DNA from: Hesseltinella vesiculosa
Lineage: Eukaryota; Mucoromycota; Mucoromycetes; Mucorales; Cunninghamellaceae
Assembly: GCA_002104935.1 (NCBI GenBank)
Contig: MCGT01000029.1
Span: forward strand, 124,001-188,000
DNA length: 64,000 nucleotides
Direction: 5' to 3'
The position numbers were made by a program, and so were the translations under genes. The notes under the pieces are model-generated. The model had not been told where the DNA came from and did not search any database. It saw only the letters and a program-made list of their open reading frames with translations. Below, in pieces: positions 20,750 through 32,505 of this stretch; position 1 is the stretch's first letter; each line of letters begins with the position of its first letter.

Positions 20750-23700
20750 CTAAAACTCGGGGGATGGAGGGCGAGGGAGGGGACAAAAGGCAAGGAGCCG
20801 ATGGCGGTGATCAAAGTAGTGACGAGCAATGGCAAACAAGTTGGACGCAGCGGAAGTGTCACGATCCAGCACCACTCGGCACAAATCGCAGCGCAAGAGG
20901 CCGTATATTTTGCTGCCATCAATGTAAAAAGGCTTGAGCTTGCCATGGCAAATGCAGCAACGCTGTATGGATCGATAAAAAAAAATTGAGTCAGTGACCA
21001 AGTCTTCACTTCTCTCCAATGCACTTGTTCAGCACCTTGCTGGTGTTAATTCCCATATGGATACCACCAACAAGCGTCCTTGGCTTTGCCGTTCCTCGAG
21101 ATTGTTGAAGACCAAATTGGATGGCCCAGGTAACTGCTTCTTCAAGGGGGTTGCCACTTTCTTGCCTTTAAGGCCGTCGCCAAACACAATCATCGGCACA
21201 CGGTCGGGGGAGGCTACGTGTTTGGTGACTCCGTGGCTCAGTCGCGTAGTTGCCTTCATTGCTGGAGCAGATCTATAAAAAATAAGGCATTCAGAGGTCT
21301 GTTGCCTGTCTGAAAGTTGATTCGTTTTTTTTTTTTTTTTTTTTACCGTCGTTCCGTCATTTCAAGGTGAATGCTGTTGAGCTGACGTTGGACAAACATG
21401 CGTTCTTCATTAAGGTCATTCAAGGATGCTTCAAGACGAGCAAGTTTTTGATCGAGCTGGTACACAGTGGTAGGTAATGCTGGTCCAGATGCCGACTTCA
21501 TGGCCTTTTTATAGGACATGATTCGCATATTCGTGTCTTGTATGGTGCGTTCCAAGATCGTAAGATTCTGGCGTAAGGCGTGCGTCGTTTCGTGAAGCTT
21601 GAGGGCACGCTTGTGTCTGGCACGCTTGCGTCGTTTTCTCCGATTGCGCTTCGTTTTGGTACGCTTTTCTTTCACATACTTGCGCGAGATGCCAGCAAGG
21701 ACATTTGACACATAGGCTACACCGCGCTGCCTGCCACGATACGCGTTAAACTTGGCGACCGAGTGTTGGTGCCCATAAAAGGTGAAGAAAATACCAAGGC
21801 GGTCCAGAATGTAGCGACAGCGCTTTTCGTATTCGTGGGGAGATGGATGACGAGGTGGGATGGCGGATTCAATTTGCTGGTAGCTGAGGGAACGACCATT
21901 GTGTGGGTCCAAAAACATTGTTATCCTCTTTCGTTGTTCCAACTCTTGCATTCGTTTCTGCGTTCCACATTGTGCGCGATACTCCCGAGCAGAGACCTTG
22001 TAAACAGGAAATGGTTCCCGAGGGGAGGCTTCTGGGAGTGGGTCATTGCTAGCGGTTGAGACGAGAGACACAGTGGCTGGGACATCCAGTGACATGAGGC
22101 TGGCTTCGTCATCATCATCATTATAGAACAAATTGTCTTTTTCCACAAACATAGCACTGTCCACGTCAGGAGTACCAGATGCACCTGTTTCCAGTGTTAA
22201 TGCACCAGTGTCACGCGTAAGTTCTTGCAGCATGCTAAATGGCTGTCCAGCAGCACCATCACCGTCGTCGTCGCTTTCATACGCGCCTTCATCAGAACTG
22301 TTGCTGCCATCACCAGCACCATCCTCAGCCTGGATTTGACGGGGGAATGGGGTTCCACAAGCCGCTGTGATAATAGCCCGTCGGCCAGGGTCCACGGCTG
22401 TCATTCGGAAGTGGTCCATCAAGTCGGGTGGCACGTCGTCCATGTGGGGTAACTTGATGGTTGGCCGATTGATCCGGGGACGGCGGTGGAAATGGAACGA
22501 ACATGACACGCCGTCCGACCAAACGAATGCACCAAAAAAGTGCGGGTTGAGCATGATTGACTCCAACATTTCATCTGAGCTAATTAGAAAAAAAAAAAAA
22601 AAAAAGAGTAGGGAAAATAGATGAGATTCGACTACACCTTGCCACCCCACCTCTGCCTTTTACCTTGAAAATCCAAACATGTCCATTTTAAACACCTCGA
22701 AAAAAATGGGGAGCGATCCCAAGAAGCTAGCCTGATTGTTGTCAGAGGTAGCAGTCGTAGGGATGGTGGCTGGCCGGGTGCGGGGCGTAGGACGGGAAGG
22801 GCCAGCGACTTGTCGGTCGGCTGCGAACTCTTGACTGGTGTGCGTGTACGACGTGTATTCCGTCAGGCGAGTGATCGTCTTCCCAGTGATTGGGATTGCT
22901 CGGCGATCCAGACCTGGCTCTGGGAGGATGGTGAAGTGAGGTACCTTGACAGGGTTTTCATTTTCTTGGTCCTTGTAATCTTGATAAGCAGACGCAATTT
23001 GAATCAAGATTTTCAGAGTCATGGTTGGATCTTCTTGCAGCTTTCCTTCGTCAATCAAACCCATGCCAGGCGGCTTCATAGCCAGGACTTGTTGTGTGAT
23101 TATGGCAATGGCTTCATCGGCAGGCGTGTTCGTGCTTTGCGATTCACCCGTAGAGATGTCATGTGGATGGCTCGGCGAGGGATGGGTGAGGGATGGTGAT
23201 GGTGGATGTGGGACATCCAGCGAGGGTGAGTTGTTTTCAGCGGTGGTGGTGGTATGTTCAGCAAAGAGCTGGTAAAGATCGTCAACGACATTGTTCAACC
23301 GTGGCACCTATTTTAAAATGCGAAAAAAAAAGTGAGTTTCCCCCCTTTCCGTTTTACGCTCAGTTGCCAGCTTACCTCTTGTCCTTGGACAGCAAAGAGG
23401 AATTTGATGTACCGCTTCACCTTGCGATCAAACTTTTCGGCCAAGCAATTGGTGTAGGCCGTTTCCAATGCATCAAGACAAGGAGTCAGGGTATCGGCGA
23501 TAAATTTGTGCCCATGGAAGTGGGCTGGGTCATAGCGGATGCTAGGGTGGTCGCGAGCAAAGGCCATCCAATGGGAAAGAAGGGAAGGGGGCAGGCGTGC
23601 GCGGGTATTTTCACTGGTAATGGGGTTGGCAGGATCATTTCGTGAGGCTGGGCTGCGAGGGTACACCAGCTGGGTAAGAGAATAAAGACCATTGGTGCAG

Positions 23701-24283
23701 ATGAGGTAATTGTTGAATTCATCAGGGAATGACAGAGCAAAATGATTCAAGAAGATCTGCACACGCACCAAAATATTCTTCACGCACTTGCTGGTGGCTT
23801 CAATATTTCTTTTAAGAGGCAAAGCATACGGCAAGTTGACAACCGCGTCGAAGCCAACCTTTCGAGCAAAGGTGACATGGCCTGGCATCCATTCCCGAAG
23901 AAAGTCGGCCTTGTTGACTTTGTGCATGGGACAAGCATGGCTGGCAGCAGTCATGTGACCCATGTTGCCACAGGCCTTGCATGGCCCAATGGCATTGGGG
24001 TTGCGCTGGTCTTGTTTCTTTTTGCGGCGACCAGCCTGGCGCGCCTCTTGGCGACGGCGTTCTGCTTGGGCACGAGGATCAGCAGACCCAGTGCCTGAAG
24101 CATAAAGTGGTGAGGACAACAATCACTGGTTTCAACGTGTGACTTACGTTCACGGTATATTTTGGCTTGTGTCCAAATAGCAAGGACTTGCTCTTCGGTA
24201 AGTTCCCACTCACCACGTCCGTGCTGAAGAGGGGCCAGATGAAGCCATTCATCTCGTGCACGCGTGAACGATGCGTCGTTCAT
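20750..24283 (-). CDS. Fanzor/TnpB-like RuvC nuclease-family protein with zinc knuckle
   Basis: Fanzors are eukaryotic relatives of the TnpB RNA-guided DNA endonucleases. Six exons (24283-24148, 24094-23376, 23307-22664, 22579-21347, 21272-21036, 20962-20750) total about 1,060 codons. In order: a helical N-terminus, a knuckle CKACGNMGHMTAASHAC at ~75, a long helical region, RuvC-I MTAVDPGRRAIITAA at ~560, an acidic disordered insert, a very basic stretch (KTKRNRRKRRKRARHKRA), a coiled coil, MIVFGDGLKGKK at ~940, SIWE at ~980, then the zinc ribbon CCIC...RCDLC with RuvC-III DRDTSAASN. Loss of Glu at the FGDG block and a Glu ~40 residues later match the rearranged active site reported for Fanzors. 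Joining exons 5 and 6 at the best sites leaves a 1-nt frame conflict, so the gene may be inactive or spliced otherwise. Confidence 0.75.
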
Positions 24284-24949
24284 AATTCATAAAGCATAAA
24301 GCCTCGTAAAAAGCTTGAAGGTGATCTTTGGGAAAATATTGCATTTTGCTGAACAAGAAAAAAAAATACAGAAAAGAGAAGGAAAAAAAAAGGGCAAGAC
24401 GAGAAAATGAGGTTCTCCACTGCTCACGCTCACACACGCCCTGCTCATTTCTATTATATTAGCACTAATATATTTTTTTTTAAAAAATGTGTGAACAGAT
24501 TAACTTCTTGTCCAGCTGATGACCAAGCTTACGAATATCATGCCATCATTCAATCTGTGGGTCAAGGCACTCATAAACATGAAAGCAAACTTCGCTTCAA
24601 ACTTCTCAAATTGGCACTGTCCTTGCTCCTGATTTTGTGGATTACTCAGTGAATTGAGCGATGGTAGTGGGTTTAGTGACAAATTCACGTTCTTCTTTCT
24701 GACTGGCTGCGCTATTTTTTTTCGCAACATTTTTCCCGTAGTGAATTGGCAGTGACTTTTTGCCGTGGCAATGAACCAATCAGATGCACTTTGCCACAGC
24801 CCGCGTCGCGAAGAGAAGAGAAAAAAAAACATGGCGCCCAATTTTTTTTTTTCGCTTTCTTTCCCCTATTTTTTTTTTGTTCTTCTTTCTCTCTTTTTGC
24901 ATTGGCTCAAAAAGAATAACACATACATTTTTTTATTGTTTATTTTCTA
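24284..24949. promoter_or_regulatory. Divergent spacer between Fanzor-like gene and UBE2E
   Basis: A 666-bp AT-rich spacer between divergent starts, with T runs and pyrimidine tracts at about 24840-24900. Short ORFs here show no protein motif. No terminal inverted repeat that would mark the edge of a Fanzor-carrying element was seen by eye. Confidence 0.45.
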
Positions 24950-26138
<1,189 letters not shown>

Positions 26139-27465
26139 AGACCTTTCCATCCACTGAAATCCTTCCCCCATCTCCTTCTGCATTTTCAAATACAAAATCA
26201 AAGAATGAAAAAAGAACCCCACCAGCATCAGAATTCCCCCTCCCTCTCTTCACTCGTTTTTTTTAAAAAATAAAAAAATCCTTTGCAATCTATAAACGCT
26301 AATTTCCCGGACGGGCAACTAGCGTCTAATCATCGATGGTTTTTGCTACTACGATTCGGTTCAAGGGCGACTTGTTCTTGCTTTGCTCGTTCCTTGAGTG
26401 CCAGTGGGCGGCGTTCCGGATCAGCAAAAACGGAGGTGGTATCTGAAGCGAATGATGAGGTGCTGGTGAATCGACTGCCAAGCAAAAAATGTCAAAGGTA
26501 TGCGAAACACTGTAATGAGGAGGATCCAGCTCTTCAGGGAGGGGTCCAAGGCTTTCTCGACTGCTTAGCTTGGGACGAAGATAAAGATGGAGACAATGCT
26601 TTAGGATTTTTTTTTTTTTGACTTTCTATTATCATAAACAGGTGTCATTCGATGCATTGCCGATGATTTTGCAGCCAAAGCCGCCTGCATCTATAACGCT
26701 ATTTCTCAAGACTTGGCCAAGCCTACTTACTATAGCTATCTCGAATTCTACCTAATCAAGCGCAAAATGAAGGGAGCAAAAAAAAAAAAAAAAAAAAAAG
26801 GACATGGTAAAATCAAACGTTTCCGATGATCAGAAACTCACAACATGCCCATTCTTCTGCTACAGCTATGAGCACATTCAATGAATGTCTTAGCAGCAGG
26901 GCCATTCTCGGAGCGCGTCCTGTGGGGCACAATGGCGGGGGGGAAAAAAAGGGGCAGGACAAGAATGGCGGTGGCAGTTTGGGTCAAGCTGTGCAAAGGG
27001 AAGAGAGCGACTCCTTTTTATGGGAGTGGGGAGTGGGGAAAAATTCCACGGAAAGGGCAACGAAAGAAAATCGGGAATTGCGGGCGAAGCCGGTTTGCTG
27101 ATTGAAAAAAAAAAAAAGAAAAATGACGTCTGAGCTGGGGCAGGCAGTGTGAAAAGGCATTCGCTCGAGAAAAAAAGACTTTGGTGGGACAAGAATCAAG
27201 TAAAAAAATCACGTTGCAATGTTTCGTTGGGTCGTTTAGGTGTTCATTGTTTCGAATGCGGAGTCGCCACAGGATTGGAAGGATTGGGAGATGTTTGTTT
27301 GTTGGGTGGAGATGGTTTTTCGACCAACGAAGCTGCCAAAACTAATTTGGAAGGTGACACAGGGAGTGCCGGAACCTTGACAAATGTTATTTTAAAAAGC
27401 AAATCGCGACCCAACGTCTCTTTCTTTTTTCTCTTCAAAACTTCTCTCATCTTCAATCTTCAAAC
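26139..27465. other. Long spacer with possible gene remnants
   Basis: A 1.3-kb spacer before the aldolase gene. One plus-strand stretch at 26641-26778 reads open after an AG acceptor (CIADDFAAKAACIYNAISQD then YYSYLEFYLIKRKMKG). A minus-strand stretch near 26470-26330 reads open to a stop with an ADPERRPLALKERAKQEQ tail. Neither could be built into a full gene. The 27.1-27.46 kb part is the probable aldolase promoter and leader, ending in a long CT-rich tract (27415-27465). Confidence 0.4.
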
Positions 27466-28062
27466 ATGGGTATTCTCGATATTGTTCCTGCTGGTGTCAT
27501 CTCTGGTAACGACGTTCGCAAGGTCTTGAACTACGGTAAGACATGGCGTTTCTTCATGGCTTGTCACAGGTCAACTCAATCACATCATTATTACTTGTAG
27601 CTCGCGAAAACCAATTCGCCATCCCTGCTATCAACTGTACCTCCACCAAGTAAGTAGAGCCAAGTAAAAAATGACCAGCCCTGAAAAAGATGAGCTGGAT
27701 GGCATTGAAAAAGGAACGATAAACTGGAGTACAGGGGTTGGTGTTGGGGGTTTGTTTAGCTCCAGCGGAGTCAGTGACTGATTTGTTATTTTTAATTTGT
27801 TACATCATAGCACTGTCAACGCTGCCCTTGAAGCTGCTCGTGACATCAAGTCCCCTATCATCATCCAATTCTCCCAAGGTGGTGCTGCTTTCTTCGCTGG
27901 TAAGGGTCTTCCCAACAAGAACCAAGAAGCCTCCGTCGTTGGTGCTATTGCCGGTGCTCAAGTAAGTTTCCCTGCATTTTTTTTTTAGATGGGTGAGCTC
28001 ACTGTTTGCTTTCCAATAGTATGTCCGTGCTGTTGCCAAGTCCTACGGTATCCCCGTCATTG

Positions 28063-28093
<31 letters not shown>

Positions 28094-29065
28094 CCCCTGG
28101 TTCGACGGTAAGGAGAGCTAGTAGGAAAAGATACTTCAGGTTAGCTTAATTTTTTTTTTTTTTGCACTAGGTATGTTGGCCGCTGATGAAGAATACTTCA
28201 AGGCCAACGGTGTCCCTCTCTTCTCCTCCCACATGTTGGATTTGTCCGAAGAATCCAAGGAAGAAAACATTGAGATCTGTTTGAAGTACTTGAAGCGCAT
28301 GGCTGCCATTGACTGTTTGTTGGAAATGGAAATCGGTATCACCGGTGGTGAAGAAGATGGTGTCAACAACGAAGACGTCGACAACGCTGCCCTGTATACC
28401 CAACCTGAAGATATCTGGGAAATCTACGAAGCCTTCTCCAAGATCACTGACCTCTTCACCATTGCCGGTAAGCCCTCCCGTTCGCCTTCCTGTTAGAACT
28501 GTGACTGATGTTTCTTTATTGTTAGCTGCCTTTGGTAACGTCCACGGTGTGTACAAGCCCGGTAACGTCAAGTTGCACCCTGAACTCTTGGCCAAGCACC
28601 AAGCCTTTGTCCAAGAAAAGCTCGGTACTTCCGAAACCAAGCCTGTCTACTTTGTCTTCCACGGTGGTTCTGGGTAAGTTGCATGTCTAGCAAAGTAACC
28701 GGGCCTGCCTGCTCACCACCCTTTTTTCCTTTCAGCTCTACCGAAGAAGAAATCAAGACTGCTGTCTCCAGCGGTGTCATCAAGATGAACGTCGATACCG
28801 ACACCCAATTTGCCTGTAAGTGCCTGGTTTGTGATATAACCCCCCATTGACTTTTGACGCTTTCTATCTAGTCACCTCTGGCTTGCGTGATTACTTTGAC
28901 GCCAAGAAGGAATACTTGAAGACCCAAGTTGGTAACCCCGAAGGTGACGACAAGCCTAACAAGAAGTACTATGATCCCCGTGTCGTTGTCCGCGCTGCCG
29001 AACAAACCATGATCACCCGTGTCCAACAAGCCTGCAAGGACTTGGGCAACGTTGACCGTTTGTAA
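27466..29065 (+). CDS. FBA1: Fructose-bisphosphate aldolase, class II
   Basis: This glycolytic enzyme cleaves fructose-1,6-bisphosphate to DHAP and glyceraldehyde-3-phosphate using a zinc ion. About ten exons run from ATG 27466 (MGILDIVPAGVISGNDVRKV) to the stop at 29063. Class II marks are visible: zinc-binding VHSDHCAKKLLPW, ...CLLEMEIGITGGEEDGV, GNVHGVYKPGNVKLHP and the phosphate-binding FHGGSG, then VIKMNVDTDTQFA. Length is ~360 residues, as in fungal Fba1. Codon use is strongly biased to a few C-ending codons and the leader is CT-rich, both typical of highly expressed fungal genes. Confidence 0.96.
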
Positions 29066-29237
29066 AAAGAAAAGATCAAAAAAAGATAAAAAAATCTCAC
29101 ACCAGAAATAAACCAAAGAGTGTATCAGGTTGTTGTTGAAAAAGCACCGGTTTTTCTTTTCCCTCTTTCTTGTCTAGCCGGAATCAGATTGTTTATTGGA
29201 CATGGAATTTTACAGAAAAGGAGTAGGGGGGTCTTCT

Positions 29238-31088
29238 TTAGATAAGCAGGTCCGAAGGGTTGTGCTCAACAAACACTTCTACGCCCTTGGAAGGGACGCC
29301 ATCACAGAGCACAATGAGGAAGCCGGCGCCTGGAGGGAATAGGGAGGCCTTGGGTGGGGCTTGGATCGTCAGGGTTTGCGAGTCGGTAGACAGGGTGTGG
29401 CGCAAGAAGACGTACCGTTGGGACATATGCATCGAGTGTGTGCTGAAGCCGGGGCGGAGCAGGCCAACCTTGATGCTCTTGGGCTCCGAGCCGGCGGCAA
29501 TCAGGTCGTTGAGGTTGAGCAGAATGTCAAAGGACTGGCCATAGCTGACAATGCGGGGCACATGGGACACCAAGGGTCGGGTGGCTGTCTTGAACAGATA
29601 AGGAGGCGAAAAGTACTCAACACGGAACTCCGTAGGGTACTTGGCCACTGGGTCGGGAGGGTCGACGTTGTTGGAGCCAGCGATCCACACACGGCCGTCA
29701 GGCAACGGCAGGGCCACGGAATGATACATACGCGCAATGTCTGTGCTGGCCAGACCGGTCGTCCAGCGTTGGTCCTTGGGCTTGGCAGCATCGTAGATGA
29801 CCGGGTCAAAGGTTGGGTCGTGGTTGCGGCCATTGTAGCCAGCCCAGCCGCGTTGGCAGCCATTGACCCAGAGCACAGTGCCGTCGGCCAAGAACACACC
29901 ATCCGGCATCAAGCGTGGGTGAACAAAGGTATCCATTTCCCACTGTGGGTTTTCGTCACCAAGGTTGATTCGGCCACAGGTATCATCAGCACGTGCATCC
30001 TTGTTCATGCGATCCGAGCCACCGCAGATCAAGATTTCAGGGTTGTAGTCGTTGTCGGGGTCGAGCGGCAGCAGCATGGCGCCGCCGGTGAGAGGGTAGG
30101 AGCGAGGCACGCCTGGCATGTCTGGCAGCGTCTTGACGATCTTGTTGTTCTTGTAATCAAAGATCATCGATTGGTGGCTGGCGAAGATAAACAGGTGACC
30201 ATCAGGGAGCACAAATACAAAGGGATATCTGATGGTGGGCAAGCAAAACAAAAACGAAGTGTCAGCAAGAAGCGGAGGGCGGAGAAAAGTGCGATCTTAC
30301 AAGTTATATGGCATAGTGTCATTTAAAAATTGCATGTGGATTTCGCCTTCAGGACGAGGAGGCCAGAATTCATAGGAAGGCACGTTGATTTCGTCTCGAT
30401 TGACGGCCGCGCCCTTGGTGGAGCCACCAATGATAAAGAGGTCGCCTTCTGGCAGCTGTTCGACGGTGGGGTACCATCGGTTTTGAGTCATACGACCCGT
30501 TTTGTATTCGGTCCATTCACAGGAATTGTCAAAACAAGGCGTGTAGTGTCGAATCGATTGCCAGCCAGGCTCGGCTTTCCACGTGCGCCCACGCCGTTCG
30601 CCACCGCCCGTGCTGATGAGCGAGCCATTGGCAAGGAAGCCACCTGCTGAGCAAAATGTGTTGGTGTCCAGATGAAGAGGGCGGTAGGTGTTGGTATCCA
30701 AGTCATATTCTACAGAAAATGCACTTTGGCCGCTGTCGAATTGAGCCTCGTTCCATTCCGCTGAGCAAAGGGATTAAAAAAGGTGAGACAAGGGCTGTGG
30801 CTCTGCTGTCATACGTACCTTTGTCAATGACCATGATTTTGTGTTCACTATGAATGAATTAGGTGCAAATAAGTTTCATAGGCACGGGATGAAAATAAAA
30901 ACAAGGGATAAAGTAAAGACTTACTTTAGCAAAACGGCATGCATAGCAGCCACCCCAGTTCGACCCATTTGTTCCATTTTACCAGAAGTAGCAAAAGGCG
31001 AGTATATTTCTTGAGTCGCAAAAGGTGAGCCTTGGCCCAACACCAGTGCTGATAATGAAGTCAAGGATATCCATACAGATTTACGCAT
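29238..31088 (-). CDS. Secreted glyoxal oxidase-type copper radical oxidase
   Basis: Copper radical oxidases of the AA5_1 type oxidise aldehydes outside the cell and release hydrogen peroxide. Four exons (31088-30925, 30847-30819, 30760-30301, 30228-29238) give 547 residues. The N-terminus is a signal peptide (MRKSVWISLTSLSALVLGQG). Active-site residues expected in glyoxal oxidase are present: cross-linked Cys in TNTFCSAGGFLANG, the partner Tyr in NRWYPTVEQLPEG, Tyr-His in ARMYHSVALPLPDG and the second His in STHSMHMSQRYV. Kelch-type GG and DG repeats and a C-terminal Ig-like part (FSPPYLF...) follow. No WSC domains are attached. Exon 2 is just 29 nt. A scrap of a related gene's 5' end sits near 41.2 kb. 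Confidence 0.93.
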
Positions 31089-32505
31089 TGTTGATCCAAT
31101 GGTAAAAGAGAAAAAAAGGAGTGCTATTTTTTATTGTCGAATTTTTTCTGTGGCCTGACTTTTTTTTTAAAAAAAAAGGGACATTCTAAAATTAGCCTGG
31201 CCAATGGAATGCGTGGCATTGTTTCATCGAACTACTTGCAGTTCCCAAACCGTGCGCAATTTGAACATTTGGAAACAAAACACCCATCTCAGGCTTCTTA
31301 ATACGAAAGCCCCTAGTTGCCCAACATCACCACCTGATTTTTGCAGTATCATACGGTTGTCATCTTTGGCCAATTGGGAGAAAAAGCTCATTTAATGCAA
31401 AAAATAAATGACATTTCAGCTGGAATGAATTTTTGTCGTTTCCTTTCGATATACCAAGCAGTGCGTTTATGATAACTGGTGCAGCTGTGGTGCATCGTGG
31501 TATCATTGTAGTAAATCGCAATCGTATCATGGGAATTCGTAGTGTTGTCATAATAACTTCTCTCCAAAAGCGGGCTGCAAAGCCGACAGTCGATTGTTGG
31601 CTGCGGCCGTTGAGCCCTGAGCGCCTCTAGCTCCCTCATCCGAGATCAGAAAGGTCTATCCTTTCAATGGTGGTCATACTATATCATAAGCTAACTGTGT
31701 ACAAAACTTGAGGAAAATCGGTTTTTGATGCTCCTGCCCTGATTTTTGATCAAGTTGGCTCGAGGGTCCACCCAAGGCATCCTAAAATAACCCCCAGCAT
31801 TGTACAGCGCTTTTGAACGAATTGGATCAAGCTATCATTTTATATGCGTTTAGATACTCGTGAATGATGATCATGCTGAAAAAGTTACATCGATCAGCCA
31901 AAGTTGCCCAGCCAACACTGACCAGCTTCTCTTCAACGCCTCCGATTCCCCCAGCCAAAAAACGAAGGTAAAAAAATGGACCTTAAGACAATAATCAAAC
32001 TCAGCTATCCAGCCCAGGAAAATCTGTTTTGACGGGAGGTCTAGCTTGGTGCCGCGTGTATAAAAGGCCTGTACTTGTACCAAACATCAACTACTAGCTG
32101 TTTTCAACATGTGAGGAAAATTGGTGCAAATGGGATGATTATTGAAAGCCGAGACTTTTGCCCAGGCAAGCAAGAACGGTGCCTTTGCTGTTCAAAAAAA
32201 AAGGTGGACACCGCTTTTGACCGAATGCACAAGTGTAAGGTATTCGCACAGGCATGGAGGCTGTAAAGATCCAGTTGATGACAATGGCTTCCCAGCCAAA
32301 AAAAATACAGTGCTTCCAACGATGGACGTCACTGATCATTAAAATGAGAGTCGCAGGCCAATCAAAATCAATTTCGCTTTTTCCAAAATGTCGCAGGTTC
32401 AATCGTAGGGTAGTGGCGCCTTTCCAAAAGGATGTTTTTTTTTCAGCGTCCTTTTTTTTTTTTTTTTTTTTTTTCTTGTTAGATTTTCACCAACTGTTAC
32501 GATCA
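31089..32505. other. 1.4-kb divergent spacer
   Basis: The spacer separates the glyoxal oxidase and Utp5-like start codons. It contains short ORFs only. A consensus TATA box, TATAAAAGG, lies at 32059-32067 but is followed by no ORF of note; the first ATG after it is stopped immediately. T tracts at about 32428-32475 precede the Utp5 start. No transposon feature was recognised. Confidence 0.45.

Noticed and set aside
20728..21024. Minus-strand ORF rich in Ala/Leu over the Fanzor zinc ribbon
   Set aside because: It is the wrong frame of the CCIC...RCDLC...RDTSAASN exon.
29361..30326. 321-residue plus-strand ORF
   Set aside because: Antisense shadow of the long glyoxal oxidase exon; no motif, and the sense strand has all active-site residues.
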